Of a DNA stretch of 64,000 nucleotides, positions 25,644 through 36,530 are shown piece after piece. The DNA lies in assembly GCF_002288925.2 (NCBI RefSeq), contig NW_022098031.1:10445251-10509250 (forward strand), read 5' to 3'. Within the stretch, counting starts at the first letter, position 1. Each line of letters opens with the position of its first letter. The translations under genes and the position numbers were made by a program. The notes under the pieces are model-generated. The model had not been told where the DNA came from, did no database searches, and saw nothing but the letters and a program-made list of their open reading frames with translations. The stretch is from Delphinapterus leucas (taxonomy: Eukaryota > Chordata > Mammalia > Artiodactyla > Monodontidae).

Positions 25644-26058
25644 TTTTTTTTTAACTTTTTATTTTATACTGGAGTATAGTTGATTAACGATATTGTGTTA
25701 GTTTCAGGTGTGCAGCAAAGTGATTCATATACATGTATCTATTCTTCTTCACTTTTCCCATTTAAGTTGTTACATAATATTGAGCAGCATTCCCTGTGCT
25801 ATACAGTAGGTCCTTGTTGGTTACCTATTTTAAATGTAGACATGTGTACACGTCAATCCCAAACTCCCTGACTATCCCTTTCCCCCACCCTCCCCCCGGT
25901 AACCATAGGTTCCTCCTCTAAGTCTGTGAGTCTGTTTCTGTTTTGTAATAAGTTCATTTGTATCATTTTTTTTTAGATTCTGCATATAAGCGATATTATA
26001 CAATATTTCTCTCTTTCTGACTTACTTCACTCAGTATGACAATCTCTAGGTCCATCCT
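25644..26058 (-). mobile_element. 5'-truncated L1 3' end, antisense
   Basis: T run followed by reverse 3' UTR sequence (ggagtatagttgattaacga, ccctgtgctatacagtaggt). Duplication gggttcttgccatct at 25629-25643 and gggttcctgccatct at 26059-26073 (14 of 15). Confidence 0.92.
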
Positions 26059-26987
26059 GGGTTCCTGCCATCTTAATGACCGGATGAATTATCAGAGAAA
26101 GACTCTAGAAGCTGGTGTGCTCACCCAGCCTTTCAGGCTCTTCATTAGGGATTCTTTCATTAAGTCCACACTCTCACAAAAGGAGCTTAATGAAAGGCTG
26201 GTTAAGCTAACGGAAACAGTTTTGACCACATTCTTTTTTAAAATTTTAGTCTTTCTAAGGTTTCATATTCAAAGACTTAATTTTAAACGAAGGGAGGTCT
26301 ATACATAAAACATGAATGAGTGTTTGAGACATTTATATTAAGGTTGAGAAGAATTAACTTGAATAATATGTGGCATAAATTTGCTGTTACAGAGACAGGA
26401 AAATATGGTCCAAGAAAACAAGAGGACTTTGTTTAACTCCCTCTGAAATTGCATCTGTTTACCTCACCATTTCTTTAAATTATCTAACTCTTAATTGGTT
26501 CTTTATCATACTTCCAAGATTTTTCTTTCACCCTCTGCAGTTACGAACTTGTGGTTTGTTTTGGAATATGGAGACAAACAGAAAATACCTTGGTCACACA
26601 TTCGTTACCTTGAAAGAACCATGATTTTATTGTTTTTGTAAAAATAAGATAGGTTTTCTTTAATTTAAAAACAATACTAGAAAAATAAGAGGAAATAAAA
26701 ACTATTCAGAATACTATCGCTCAGAAATCACCATCATTAGTATTTGCCAGATGGTATTCTAGACATCTATGTTATTTCTACAGTAATAGAATGAGAGGGA
26801 TCAAAAGGATATAAAATGAAATGTGTGTCATACGTGTTATCTTTAAATAAGAAGTATGAGGTTTAACTTTACTTGAATTTAACAGAATAGAACTGAAGTG
26901 AAATGAAAATAATTGGTGAACTTGGTATTTTCTCAAAATAATAAATTATCGGAAGATTCTTCTAAAGTCAAAAAATTAGGAAAAACT

Positions 26988-27301
26988 TTGGGCTTCCCTG
27001 GTGGCGCAGTGGTTGAGATTCTGCCTGCTAATGCAGGGGACACGGGTTCGAGCCCTGGTCTGGGAAGATCCCATATGCCGCGGAGCAACTAGGCCCGTGA
27101 GCCACAACTACTGAACCTGCGCGTCTGGAGCCTGTGCTCCGCAACGAGAGGCCGCGATAGTGAGAGGCCCGCGCACCGCTATGGAGAGTGGCCCCCGCTT
27201 GCCACAACTAGAGAAAGCCCTCGCACAGAAACGAAGACCCAAGACAGCCAAAAAAATAAATAAACAAATGTGGGGTTTTAAAAAAAAGAATTTTTAAAAA
27301 A
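26988..27301 (+). mobile_element. CHR-type SINE, long form
   Basis: Head gggcttccctggtggcgcag, A-rich tail; duplication aggaaaaact at 26978-26987 and 27302-27311. Confidence 0.93.
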
Positions 27302-29068
27302 AGGAAAAACTGAAATTATAATGATTTGAAATATGTATTTTTTTAAACTTTGGATAATATCCTATGACCCATTGCTGGGAAAAGTGGAGGAATTAGCATT
27401 TTGAAAAGTTTTCTGTCCTCTCCTTTCCTCTCCCCCCGGCACCCACCCTTGCCGTTAGCTATAAACCTTAACTTTTACCTTCTATCCTATACCCACACCA
27501 CCACAGTTGCTTAATTTAGTTCTATAGTTTAATCACAGCTTCTTACTCTTTGTTTTCATTTTCTTGTGGGTGGATGAATTTAACTGCGAACTCCTGTCTT
27601 GAGTTTGGGCGTGCTTCAGAATGTAGGATTCAGATAGTTAAGAGGAAATTCACATTTAGAACCATGCGAGGATTCCAATATATCTCACTTGGTACTTAAC
27701 CTGGGACTCAGAGGGGCCTCAGGTTTTTCCTGGTACGTCCCTCTAATGGAACCATCCTACAGTCTCCAACCAGCATTTAGAAATCTCACTTCCTTCTCTC
27801 TTTCCTTGACCTTTTCTCTTCCCCAACCCCTGTCCAGAAAAGCCCCTTCAACCAACTACACTGTCCACCTTTAAAGCCACCTTTCACAGCTTGAAATTGC
27901 CAGCCCCTCCTCCTCTGGTTTCAGGGAAGCCAGTAAGGAGTGTCCAAATGTGCGTGATCTTCCAAAACACTGAATTGGAAATCCAGTGTGTGACTCACTT
28001 GACTTTTTTGGTTATTAAGCACCTTTTGTAAGGTTTGTAAGGACCTTTTTCAAGTGACAATTTTGACTGTAAAAACAAAAATCACAGTGGTGGAAGAAGA
28101 TAGACATGAGTAGGAAAAAAATTGCAGTTAGAATGGAATTTACTTCTACTCTGAATTTTATGGCTACCTATAAATGTGTAATTTACATATTTAAAATTTT
28201 CTTAGTTCCATTTTAATCCGTGTTCATTAGGATAACAAATTCATAAAATGTGATCTCTTTGCTTGCCAGCGAGGGGCATAAAGTATGGAATTGCTCATCC
28301 TTTGTCCCAACAATGAATTGCTACAGAGCAGTCATAAATGAAAATTCTTTTCCTGCCCACGGCCTTCATTAATGTACCAGAAGCACTGTCCTTATTTAAC
28401 CACCTGCTGCCCTGATTTCCCATATACTAACTGCTCTACAACATCTGATCACATGTAAGAGGTAAATATTCCTTACTTAGAAGCAGAATCTTTGAACTCA
28501 GGATTACAGGGGAAAAGTAATATAGCCTAATCAAATCTTTCTAGAATAAGGTTGAATATGTGAATTCCTTTTAAAAAAAAAAAAAAAAACTAAATCTCTC
28601 CCTTGGGGATTATAAAGCAAGCTTTTTCACAGGCCTTCAGTTTCCCAATCATTGTTGGTACATAAGGTAATTTTAGGTGAATGTGACCATGTTTATTTTC
28701 AGTCGTGCTTTTATTTTACTATGCAATTAGAAACATATCTAGCAAAATGGTAATTATACAAAGTTTCTTATTTTTAATGTAAGTAAAAAGTGAGCCAATT
28801 TAAAGAAAATGCAAACTAAATAACAGTATAGATAATATGCAGATATGGCAAAAAATTGTGAGGATGTTGTGCCAAAGAAACATGAGGATGTGGAAATCAG
28901 AAATACAGAGGTACAGCAAACACTGCACAAACGTGCAAGAGGGGAATTTGGAGATAAAAGAACTTGGAAACGGGGGAATATGAAAATCAGACCTATTTAA
29001 ATTAACCTACTTAAATTATGCATATTACAAATTCAGATTTTTCTCTATTAAAATCTACATATCTACTG

Positions 29069-29393
29069 CAGTGGTTCTCCACGAATCATCCACCGAGACA
29101 CGCACCACGGCTCTCCCGTGTGTCAGGCATGCTTGTGGAGGCGCACAACGCCCTGCCTGATCTCTAGCTCCCCCTCTCGCCACCCCTCCAGGAAGTATTT
29201 GGAAGACAGACAAACTGGAAGTAGGATAATAAGAATAACCTTTACTCCACTCTTAATTCATTTTTAGTAAATTATTTACTTATAGGTACTTTTTTTTAAG
29301 TTAACTTAAAAAAAACCTTTTACTCACAAAGGTTTTGCAGCACACCAGTGATGGATTGCCACGTGCCAGAGTGTCAGTATACCAGAGAAACGG
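29069..29393. mobile_element. Possible MER1/MER3-like hAT fossil
   Basis: Begins cagtggttctccacgaatc and ends near gagaaacggtg, a plausible pair of degraded hAT ends. I see no convincing 8-bp duplication, so this is tentative. Confidence 0.35.
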
Positions 29394-29515
29394 TGGTCTG
29401 ACAACTGGTTTTGGTCTCACATATCATGTGTAGTGCTTGTTGTTGGGGAATTTGTGCTTTGGGGACTGTTTTTCTCTCACCTAACGATATCCTCTTCTCT
29501 GTTTAACACCTATAG

Positions 29516-29688
29516 GCTGTAGGGCGGGAACTGCTGCTCCATTTAATTGAGTATCTCGTAACCAGCGACGGAAGAGACCCTGAAATCACAAATCTAATTA
29601 ATAGTACCCGGATACACATCATGCCGTCAATGAACCCAGATGGATTCGAAGCTGTTCTAAAGCCTGACTGTTTTTACAATAAGGGAAG
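29516..29688 (+). CDS. CPM: CPM coding exon, residues 87-144
   Basis: The exon follows HGDE directly with [14 protein letters not shown], continues with [20 protein letters not shown], and ends with the first two bases (AG) of Arg144. The PSMNPDG segment is the strongly conserved core strand and turn of M14 carboxypeptidases of the N/E (regulatory) subfamily. Asn115-Ser-Thr is an N-glycosylation sequon in the place known for human CPM. Acceptor is cacctatag and donor is gtaagc; length is 173 bp. The preceding intron is 9.6 kb. No frameshift or stop is present. Confidence 0.96.
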
Positions 29689-31074
29689 GTAAGCACGGGC
29701 TAGTCTATCTTTATTTAAAACAACAAAAGCATAAAAAGCCCCCCATCAGATCAGACCCCTTCGCCCTGTAAAGAGAAGTTAGCGAACCATCTCATAACCT
29801 GTGTCATGTCGCTGCTGTGCTGGAAACTTTTCAGGGCTGCCCATTGCTTTGACCTTGAGAAGTAAAATCCTGAGCAAGGCTGCTTTACCCCTGCGCCTGC
29901 CTCACTGCTCCGGCTTCATTGCCTGTTCCCCCGCACTCACCCTGTTGCAGCCGCTCAGACCTCCCTTCATCTTCTGCAACCACCAGCTGCCTTCTCACCC
30001 CTGGCATTTCCCACCCCTCCCCCCGCACCCTGCTTCAACAGCATTTCCTCAAAGCCTCCTTCCCTAACCTATCAGATATTAGAGCCCCAATTATTCTCAC
30101 ATCACCTGGCACTTTACCCTCATAGCACAATCTTTAATGTCTCATTTCTTGTTTAATGTCTACCTGAGGGCAGGAATGCTGCCCATGTGTTCATCCCTGT
30201 TAAATCCCAGGGCCTAGGGTAGTACCTAGGCCCTCAATAAACAGGTTGATTTATTAAGCCAGCACACGAACTAATCACAAAGAAGGGTGAGTCTTGTAGT
30301 ATTTCTGATTTAAAGTTTATTGTGTTTCAAGCAGCCTCAGGAAGTTTGGAATTTCTCAAATGTCTGGTAAACACTGATATTTGTGCAATTAAAAATTTGT
30401 TTTTACCAAAGATTAATAAATCACCTCTTGATTCCCTCCCACGTTTAAGTTTCTTAGCCTATTTAAACATGGCCAGTCCGCTTTTCAGAAATACGTTTGT
30501 ATAAAATAGCATGTTCCTGTTGTTTCTGTTACCAATTGCTATGCAACAAACTGCCCCTAAATTGAGGGACTTAAAACAACCAACTCTTTAGTTACTCTCC
30601 ACTCTGTAAGTTAGGAATTTGGGCAGGGCAGAGCAGGGATGGCTAATCTCTATGCCATGATGTCAGGGGCTTCAGCTGGGGTCTGGCTGGGACCGTATCT
30701 CTAGAGTCTCAGTTCTGGCTGTCACCTGGGTCCCTCATTCTTGCACATGGACCCTTGACGTGGATAGCACTGGGGTCTCAGGGTTCCCAAATGGGAGTGT
30801 CAAGAGCAAAAGCCCCGAAATGCAAACACTTATCAGACCTCTGCTTACATCCGAATCACTACTCTCCCATTGGCAAGAACAAGTCACACGGGAGGGGACA
30901 ACATATTGTGTGAATGCCAGCTGTGATTCACTGGAGGCTGCCAAGGCAACCATCCACCACCTCTGTATTCATATTTGGAAAAACACCTGGAGCCCAAAGC
31001 AAAGGTCTACACACTGCACGAATCTGCTCCCTCAGACAGCAATAGTAAACCCTAAAAAATTCTTTCTTTTAAAG
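29689..31074. other. CPM intron between residues 143 and 145
   Basis: 1.4-kb phase-2 intron. From about 30530 to 31000 it holds an old interspersed repeat (gcaacaaactgcccctaaat, gacttaaaacaacc) that I cannot name with certainty; related wording occurs at 44930-45330. The rest is unrecognised. Confidence 0.6.
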
Positions 31075-31259
31075 GGAAAATAGTAACTTCTATGACCTGA
31101 ATAGAAATTTCCCCGATGCTTTTGAATTTAATACTGTACCAAGGCAGCCTGAAACTGTGGCAGTCATGAAGTGGCTGAATACAGAGACATTTGTCCTTTC
31201 TGCAAACCTCCACGGTGGTGCCCTGGTGGCCAGCTACCCATTTGATAATGGTGTTCCAG
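31075..31259 (+). CDS. CPM: CPM coding exon, residues 144-206 (third zinc ligand)
   Basis: The exon opens with the last base of Arg144 and reads [16 protein letters not shown], then VAVMKWL and [20 protein letters not shown]. Asn153-Arg154 in DLNRNF are the substrate C-terminus binding residues (mature Asn136/Arg137). His190 in LHGG is the third zinc ligand (mature His173). Acceptor is tcttttaaag and donor is gtaagc; the exon ends after the first base of codon 206. The segment EFNTVPRQ has no N-x-S/T sequon where the human protein, as I recall it, has one at Asn164. Upstream intron is 1.4 kb. Confidence 0.96.
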
Positions 31260-31955
31260 GTAAGCAAACTTGGGCCCAGCTCTTGCTTTCTAAGTCCAGA
31301 GTGAAACTGCAAACTCTCTGCCTCTGAATGGGGATACACTCTTCCTCTCCCCACTTAACTTCTCTGGCAGGGATAGAAAGAGCCCCATTCTCTTGACCCC
31401 CAGCTATCCTTCCTACAATTTATAAACAGTAGATGGGGAAGGTGGCTGAACTGATAACAACACGGGATTACTTGACATTCATCAGTGAAACAGTAAAATT
31501 GGGATTTAAATTAGCCCACAAAAGGCAACACGGCTAAATAAATAAATAAATAAAACGAATCATGTAAGTAATAGTTCCTGATTCCTCTTAAAACTGGGGG
31601 ATAAGGTATGTACCAATGACTTAAAGTATTCGAGTGGCTTCATTTAATCCCTACAGTACCTAAGGAAAGTTTACTGACCTCCAGAAATCAGCAAGGGTGA
31701 CTAAGAAGGTATTTAACTTTTAAGCTGACTGAGGAGTTTAGACATGGACATGGTTGTTTTGTGTAATATTGCCTTCTGTATGTCCATTAAAAACTAGGAA
31801 CAGGAGTAAAGGGAGTATTCGTGGAAGTGGGTAGAGGATCTCACTAGGAAATTAGAGCCTTTGTGTGTGATGTGATGATGTGTGTGCTAATATGGTGTGT
31901 GTTTCCTCCAACTATAACTTCAACTAAAAGGTCTTGGTCTGTCTTTCATGTACAG
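31260..31955. other. CPM intron between residues 205 and 207
   Basis: 696-bp phase-1 intron with an (AAAT)n run at 31535-31554 and nothing else recognisable. Confidence 0.7.
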
Positions 31956-32126
31956 CCACTGGAACATTATACTCTCGGAGCTTAACCCCTGATGATGATG
32001 TTTTTCAATATCTTGCACGTACCTACGCTTCAAGAAATCCCGACATGAGGAAAAGAAATCCATGTAGAACTAAAATAGAGTTTCCTGGTGGAATTGTAAA
32101 TGGATACTTTTGGTATCCACTCAAAG
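31956..32126 (+). CDS. CPM: CPM coding exon, residues 206-263 (active-site Tyr)
   Basis: Reads ATGTLYSRSLTPDDDVFQYL, then a variable stretch around residues 235-253, then NGYFWYPLK. Tyr259 of the WYP motif corresponds to mature Tyr242, the equivalent of Tyr248 of carboxypeptidase A that closes over substrate. Cys242 is kept. Acceptor is tgtacag and donor is gtgagt; the exon starts after base 1 of codon 206 and ends after base 1 of codon 263. The stretch before the WYP motif appears to carry many replacements relative to the human protein but stays in frame with the same length. Confidence 0.95.
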
Positions 32127-32480
32127 GTGAGTTTCTCTTCATTCTGCTATTCTCCTTACTGCCTTCCCCCAGAGGTGCCAGCTGGCCTTCACCCCAGCAG
32201 TTGCCAAAAGTTAGGCACAGTGCAGTCCCTTCAGTCATGTCTCTGTCAGCTAATATCACAGAGCAGTGAGGGGAACTGATCATTTGAGAGATGCTCAGAC
32301 ATGTTCCCCACTGCCAAAGCCTCCTAACTTCAGACACTGGTTCAGCATTTACCTTTGAGCTGGGAACTGTGCCAGGAAAGATGAACAGGACACAGATATT
32401 AAGCCCAAGTTTAATAGAGAAGAGCAACATACAAATAAATAATTGTGATGGCATGTAATGTGAATAAAAGTAGAGATTTA

Positions 32481-32831
32481 GGGCTTCCCTTGGTGGCGCA
32501 GTGGTTAAGAATCTGCCTGCCAATGCAGGGGACATGGGTTTGAGCCCTGGTCTGGGAAGATCTCACATCTCAGTTGCACGGAGCAACTAAGCCCGTGCAT
32601 CACAACTACTGAGCCTGTGCTCTAGAGCCCACAGTCCACAACTACTGAGCCTGCGTGCCACAACTACTGAAGCCCACACGCCTAGAGCCCGTGCTCCGCA
32701 ACAAGGAGAGCCACTGTAATGAGAAGCCCGCCACCGCATCGAAGAGTAGCCCCTGCTCACTGCAACTAGAGAAAGCCCGCGCACAGCAAGGAAGACCCAA
32801 CGCAGCCAAAAAAAAAAAAGTAAAAATTTTT
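32481..32831 (+). mobile_element. CHR-type SINE, long form
   Basis: Head gggcttcccttggtggcgca (one extra T), A-rich tail. Perfect 15-bp duplication aaaagtagagattta at 32466-32480 and 32832-32846. Confidence 0.96.
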
Positions 32832-34639
32832 AAAAGTAGAGATTTAGAAAAGGTACAGTGTATCACAGGGGTGTAAATCCAAAATACATCAGGGAGTAGT
32901 GAAGGCCTTAGAGAAATGTAATGCTTATGTCTCATCCAGTGGGGACAGCTGCTACTTAGAACAAGGTAATTATTGCCATGCAGCAGTGGGGGGCAATATT
33001 GCCAGATCTTCCAGTTTGTGAAGCAAGCTGGATATTTCCATGAAGTCTCCTGATTTTAAAACCACTTTGCAGGCTAAACGAAAGAGCCTTCTAGTTTTTC
33101 TCCCTTGGAACAGGACGGCCAGGCGAGGGAGGGAGTGAGAAGCTGGCCATGTAGGGAACGTGGCGGAGGGGTGTTCTTGTCAGAAGGAATAATATAAGCA
33201 GAAGCCCAGGGGTGTCAGAGTCCTAGTCTGGAAATTGACAGAGTAGGAGGGACCTAGGACAGAAGGGTGAGAGGGGAGACAGTGGGCTGGAACCAGGTTT
33301 CCACTGCCTCAGTGGAAAGTGCCCCCTTCCAGACTGGTCAGCTGACCCTACCAACAGCAACCCCCATCCTGCATTTCTGCACACAGCCTACTTCCTCAGT
33401 TGTCACTTTGGACGCACAGGCTATCAAGTAGTCTTGCACAAACTGGGACTTTTGTGTCTGGGCAGGTCTCTGCCAGCTTTCCAGATCATAAGTAAGCATA
33501 GACCACAAGTGAGAGGAACCAGGACCAGCCAGATACCACAACATCCCAAACTTCTCTCTGGTGTCCGGGAGACAGCCTCCCCACTCCCACCACAGGGCTG
33601 TAGCCTAGTCCCCGCTCACTACTCTCCATAGAGAGGAGAGGGCCCCCTCCTGCCCAGTGGCAGTGCTGTCCTTCATGTGCATTGTCTGTAACTTTCAAGA
33701 CAGATCCAGATGTGTGGGAGATTAACTAGGAACCTAATTTTGCCATTGGGAGTTGTTCCCAAGTGTGCCTGTCAGCTGTGTATCTCTGTGAGAAAAAAAG
33801 AGGGCAGAGCCAGAAACTTTGAGGCGCTTAGAGCATTCTGGCTCAGCCTGGAGGCTTTTTCGGCCAGGCCTGACTGGCATTATCTGGAGTGGCACACACC
33901 CTCCACACTTGGTATTCTCCATCCAGCGTGCTTTGCACACCTGTTTTGCACGCCTGTTTTGCCATTTAACTTCTTTCTACCTGAGACACAGCCATCCAGC
34001 CAAGGGCTTTTGTTTTGTTTCATTTCTCTCTTCCTTTTTTCCTTCTTCTATTTCCTGGTGAAAATGAGGTCAGAGAGAAATACAAAACTTGTAAGTAAAG
34101 GAAAAGAAAGGACAGAGTAATTCTTCCTGGCTAAAATCTGTACGTACATAGATATTACTCAATGTTGACGTAATATTTTGACCATTTTATGAGCATAAAT
34201 TTTTTTTACTTCATTACTTCCCAAATACCCTGATGAAATTGAGAATACGTATTTCACTGGGCAGATATCAAGTATAACTAATTAAAATCTGGCAGAGACT
34301 ACTTCCTTCAAAGTTACCATATTTCTTCAAATCCAAGATGCCGCTGATTGTAAAAGATGTCCCACCAAGAAAGAAAAAAGTTTCCAGCCAAACTAATAAC
34401 CCAATGATGTTATTCAGCCATCAAATTTAAGATACTTCCCAATTCAGAGATTTTAAAATATGAAAAGTTTTACATCTTAGAAACTATAAAATACGGTTAT
34501 AACCCTTTGAAAATAGGGTGTTGAGAGGTAAGAACTAGAAAGTGAGCATGGGCAGTGGTAACCCCAGAAGTACCAGGGGCCTGGGTCTTCCCCTGCTCCC
34601 TGAGAATCAGCATGGCACCTTCCCTCTCATCCCCAAACG

Positions 34640-34875
34640 CAGTGCCATGTGATGGCTGAGAGCATGGGGGCGCTAGGAAGATGGCCTGTGCTCCAGTCTC
34701 AGCCATTCACTGGCAAGAATCCCTGGGCACATGACCTACCATTTGTGATTAAGCTTCCTCATCTGTAAAATACGAGTGATAATTACTGTGAGGATTAAAT
34801 GAGTGGATGGTGAAGCTCTTCAAACAGTACCTAGCAAGAGCAAACACTCAGTAAACACTGGCATTATTATTCCTC
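34640..34875. repeat. MIR SINE
   Basis: cctcatctgtaaaatacgag, gaggattaaatgag and cagtaaacactggcattatt match the MIR core and 3' region closely. Confidence 0.85.
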
Positions 34876-35007
34876 CAAATTCATATACTTAGCTTTACAG
34901 AATAAATGTGTTTATGAATGGTTTGTAGAAATATTTTAAAAGAAAATATCACTCTAGTTTATATCTGTTTAAAATGTAATTTAGGAAGAAATGTAACTTG
35001 AAGAATC

Positions 35008-35334
35008 TTTTTTAAAAAATAAATTTATTTATTTTTGGCTGCGTTGGGTCTTCATTGCTGTGCGTGGGCTTTCTCTAGTTGTGGCAAGCAGGGGCTACTC
35101 TTCGTTGTGCTGTGTGGCCTTCTCATTGCAGTGGCTTCTCTTGTTGTGGAGCACAGGCTCTAGGCACACGGGCTTCAATAGTTGTGGCTCGCAGGCTCTA
35201 GAGTGCAGGCTCAGTAGTTGTGGCACACGGGCTTAGTTGCTCTGTGGCACGTGGGATCTTCCCAGACCAGGGATTGAACCTGTGTCCCCTGCATTAGCAG
35301 GCGGATTCTTAACCACTGCGCCACCAGGGAAACC
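35008..35334 (-). mobile_element. CHR-type SINE, long form
   Basis: Reverse-strand long form; duplication cttgaagaatc at 34997-35007 and 35335-35345. It lies about 300 bp upstream of the exon at 35645. Confidence 0.95.
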
Positions 35335-35644
35335 CTTGAAGAATCCTTTTTGCAATTGTGATTTTTAAAAAGGACCCTTCCTCTACCCCTCACTTAATTT
35401 TGATGCACAGCTAAACATGTGAGCTCTGATTCAGTTACCCATATGGGAGTATTTAGGATTGCTTTGTCATGCCTGGATAATAAAATGTCAAGCTCTAATT
35501 GTACTTGCTAATATGTCAAATTCATCTTTTCCTGTTTACGTGTACTTTCACTACCACTGTCTGACTCACCTGTCCCCAAGGTACGTGATACTTGGCTTCA
35601 CTCCAATCTCAGACTTAAAAAAAATTAAATATGCTTGTGTTTAG

Positions 35645-35797
35645 GTGGAATGCAAGATTACAACTACATCTGGGCCCAGTGTTTTGAAATTACGTTGGAG
35701 CTGTCATGCTGTAAATATCCTCGCAAGGAGAAGCTTCCAAGCTTCTGGAACGAAAACAAAGACTCACTGATTGACTATATAAAGCAGGTGCACATAG
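35645..35797 (+). CDS. CPM: CPM coding exon, residues 263-314 (catalytic Glu)
   Basis: Reads [20 protein letters not shown], then [15 protein letters not shown] and [12 protein letters not shown]. Glu281 in TLEL is the general base (mature Glu264). The exon ends at the junction between the catalytic domain and the C-terminal transthyretin-like beta-sandwich domain. Acceptor is tgtgtttag. The only donor that keeps phase is gtttgt, which lacks the usual purine at +3 and is therefore weak; reading through it hits TAA two codons later. The following intron is 24 kb and mostly L1. Confidence 0.95.
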
Positions 35798-36371
35798 GTT
35801 TGTAAGATTTTTTTATTAATTCCTGTTAACACAAAATATAGCATCTGGCAAACCCTCTGGGCTGAGAAAATGCAAGCCCCTATTTATGTTTTCTAGGTAT
35901 AGCCTCATTTTTAGTACCAGAACAATGGTTCAGAATTCTCTCTGCGTGAACATCTGCAGCCTGTGAGAAGTGCAGCACCTATCGGTTCATATAAGAGAAA
36001 GCATGGTGTGTGTTACTTTAATATGCGGGTGTAAAATCCAGGGTACTTCTAATTTTACAAGTTGAATGACCTGGAAATCTGGCAAAAGATCAGGAAAACA
36101 GGCTGTTACTCTGTTACATTTATCACCCATTTAGAAAGAAGCCAAGTTTGCTTGTCACTTGCCATATAATATCACAGACCAGAGAACTTTGGACATGCCA
36201 TTTTGCATTTCTTCTAGAACTGGGGTGGTTACCTAGCACCGTTAGCTTCAACCCCTCCCACCCCTCAACTCTGCCAAATGACCTGGCATTGGGAGTCTTT
36301 GCAGCCTGTTTTTTGATGGCTGTCTGGCCTTTATCACAGATGAGCAGACTTAATGTGACAAGAGTGGTCCT

Positions 36372-36530
36372 TCTCAAACATGTGCAGCAGACTCACCAGG
36401 AGGGTTTGTTAAAATGAGATTGCCAGGCCCCATCCCCAGAGTTTCTGATTTAGTGGGTCTGGAATGATTAACATCTTCCCTGGTGATGCTGACGCTGCCC
36501 GTCCAGGGACTACTCTTCGAAAACCATTGT
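36372..36530. mobile_element. MER5A-like hAT fossil
   Basis: cttctcaaacatgtgcagca, ccagagtttctgatttagtg and ctcttcgaaaaccattg fit the MER5A pattern; diverged. Confidence 0.75.

Larger units (their letters stand above)
19942..29515. other. CPM intron between residues 86 and 87
   Basis: 9.6-kb phase-0 intron. Holds a hAT element (20415-20762), an L1M-like piece (about 22690-23000), an older L1 3' end (25644-26058), a SINE (26988-27301), a C run at 18651-18664 upstream of it and an A run at 28571-28589 within it. Segments 20771-22650, 23050-25620, 26080-26970 and 27320-29060 show nothing that I can name. Confidence 0.7.
32127..35644. other. CPM intron between residues 262 and 264
   Basis: 3.5-kb phase-1 intron with two long-form SINEs and a MIR. 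Segment 32850-34630 is unrecognised; open frames in it (for example 33710-34120) have no family features. Confidence 0.65.
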
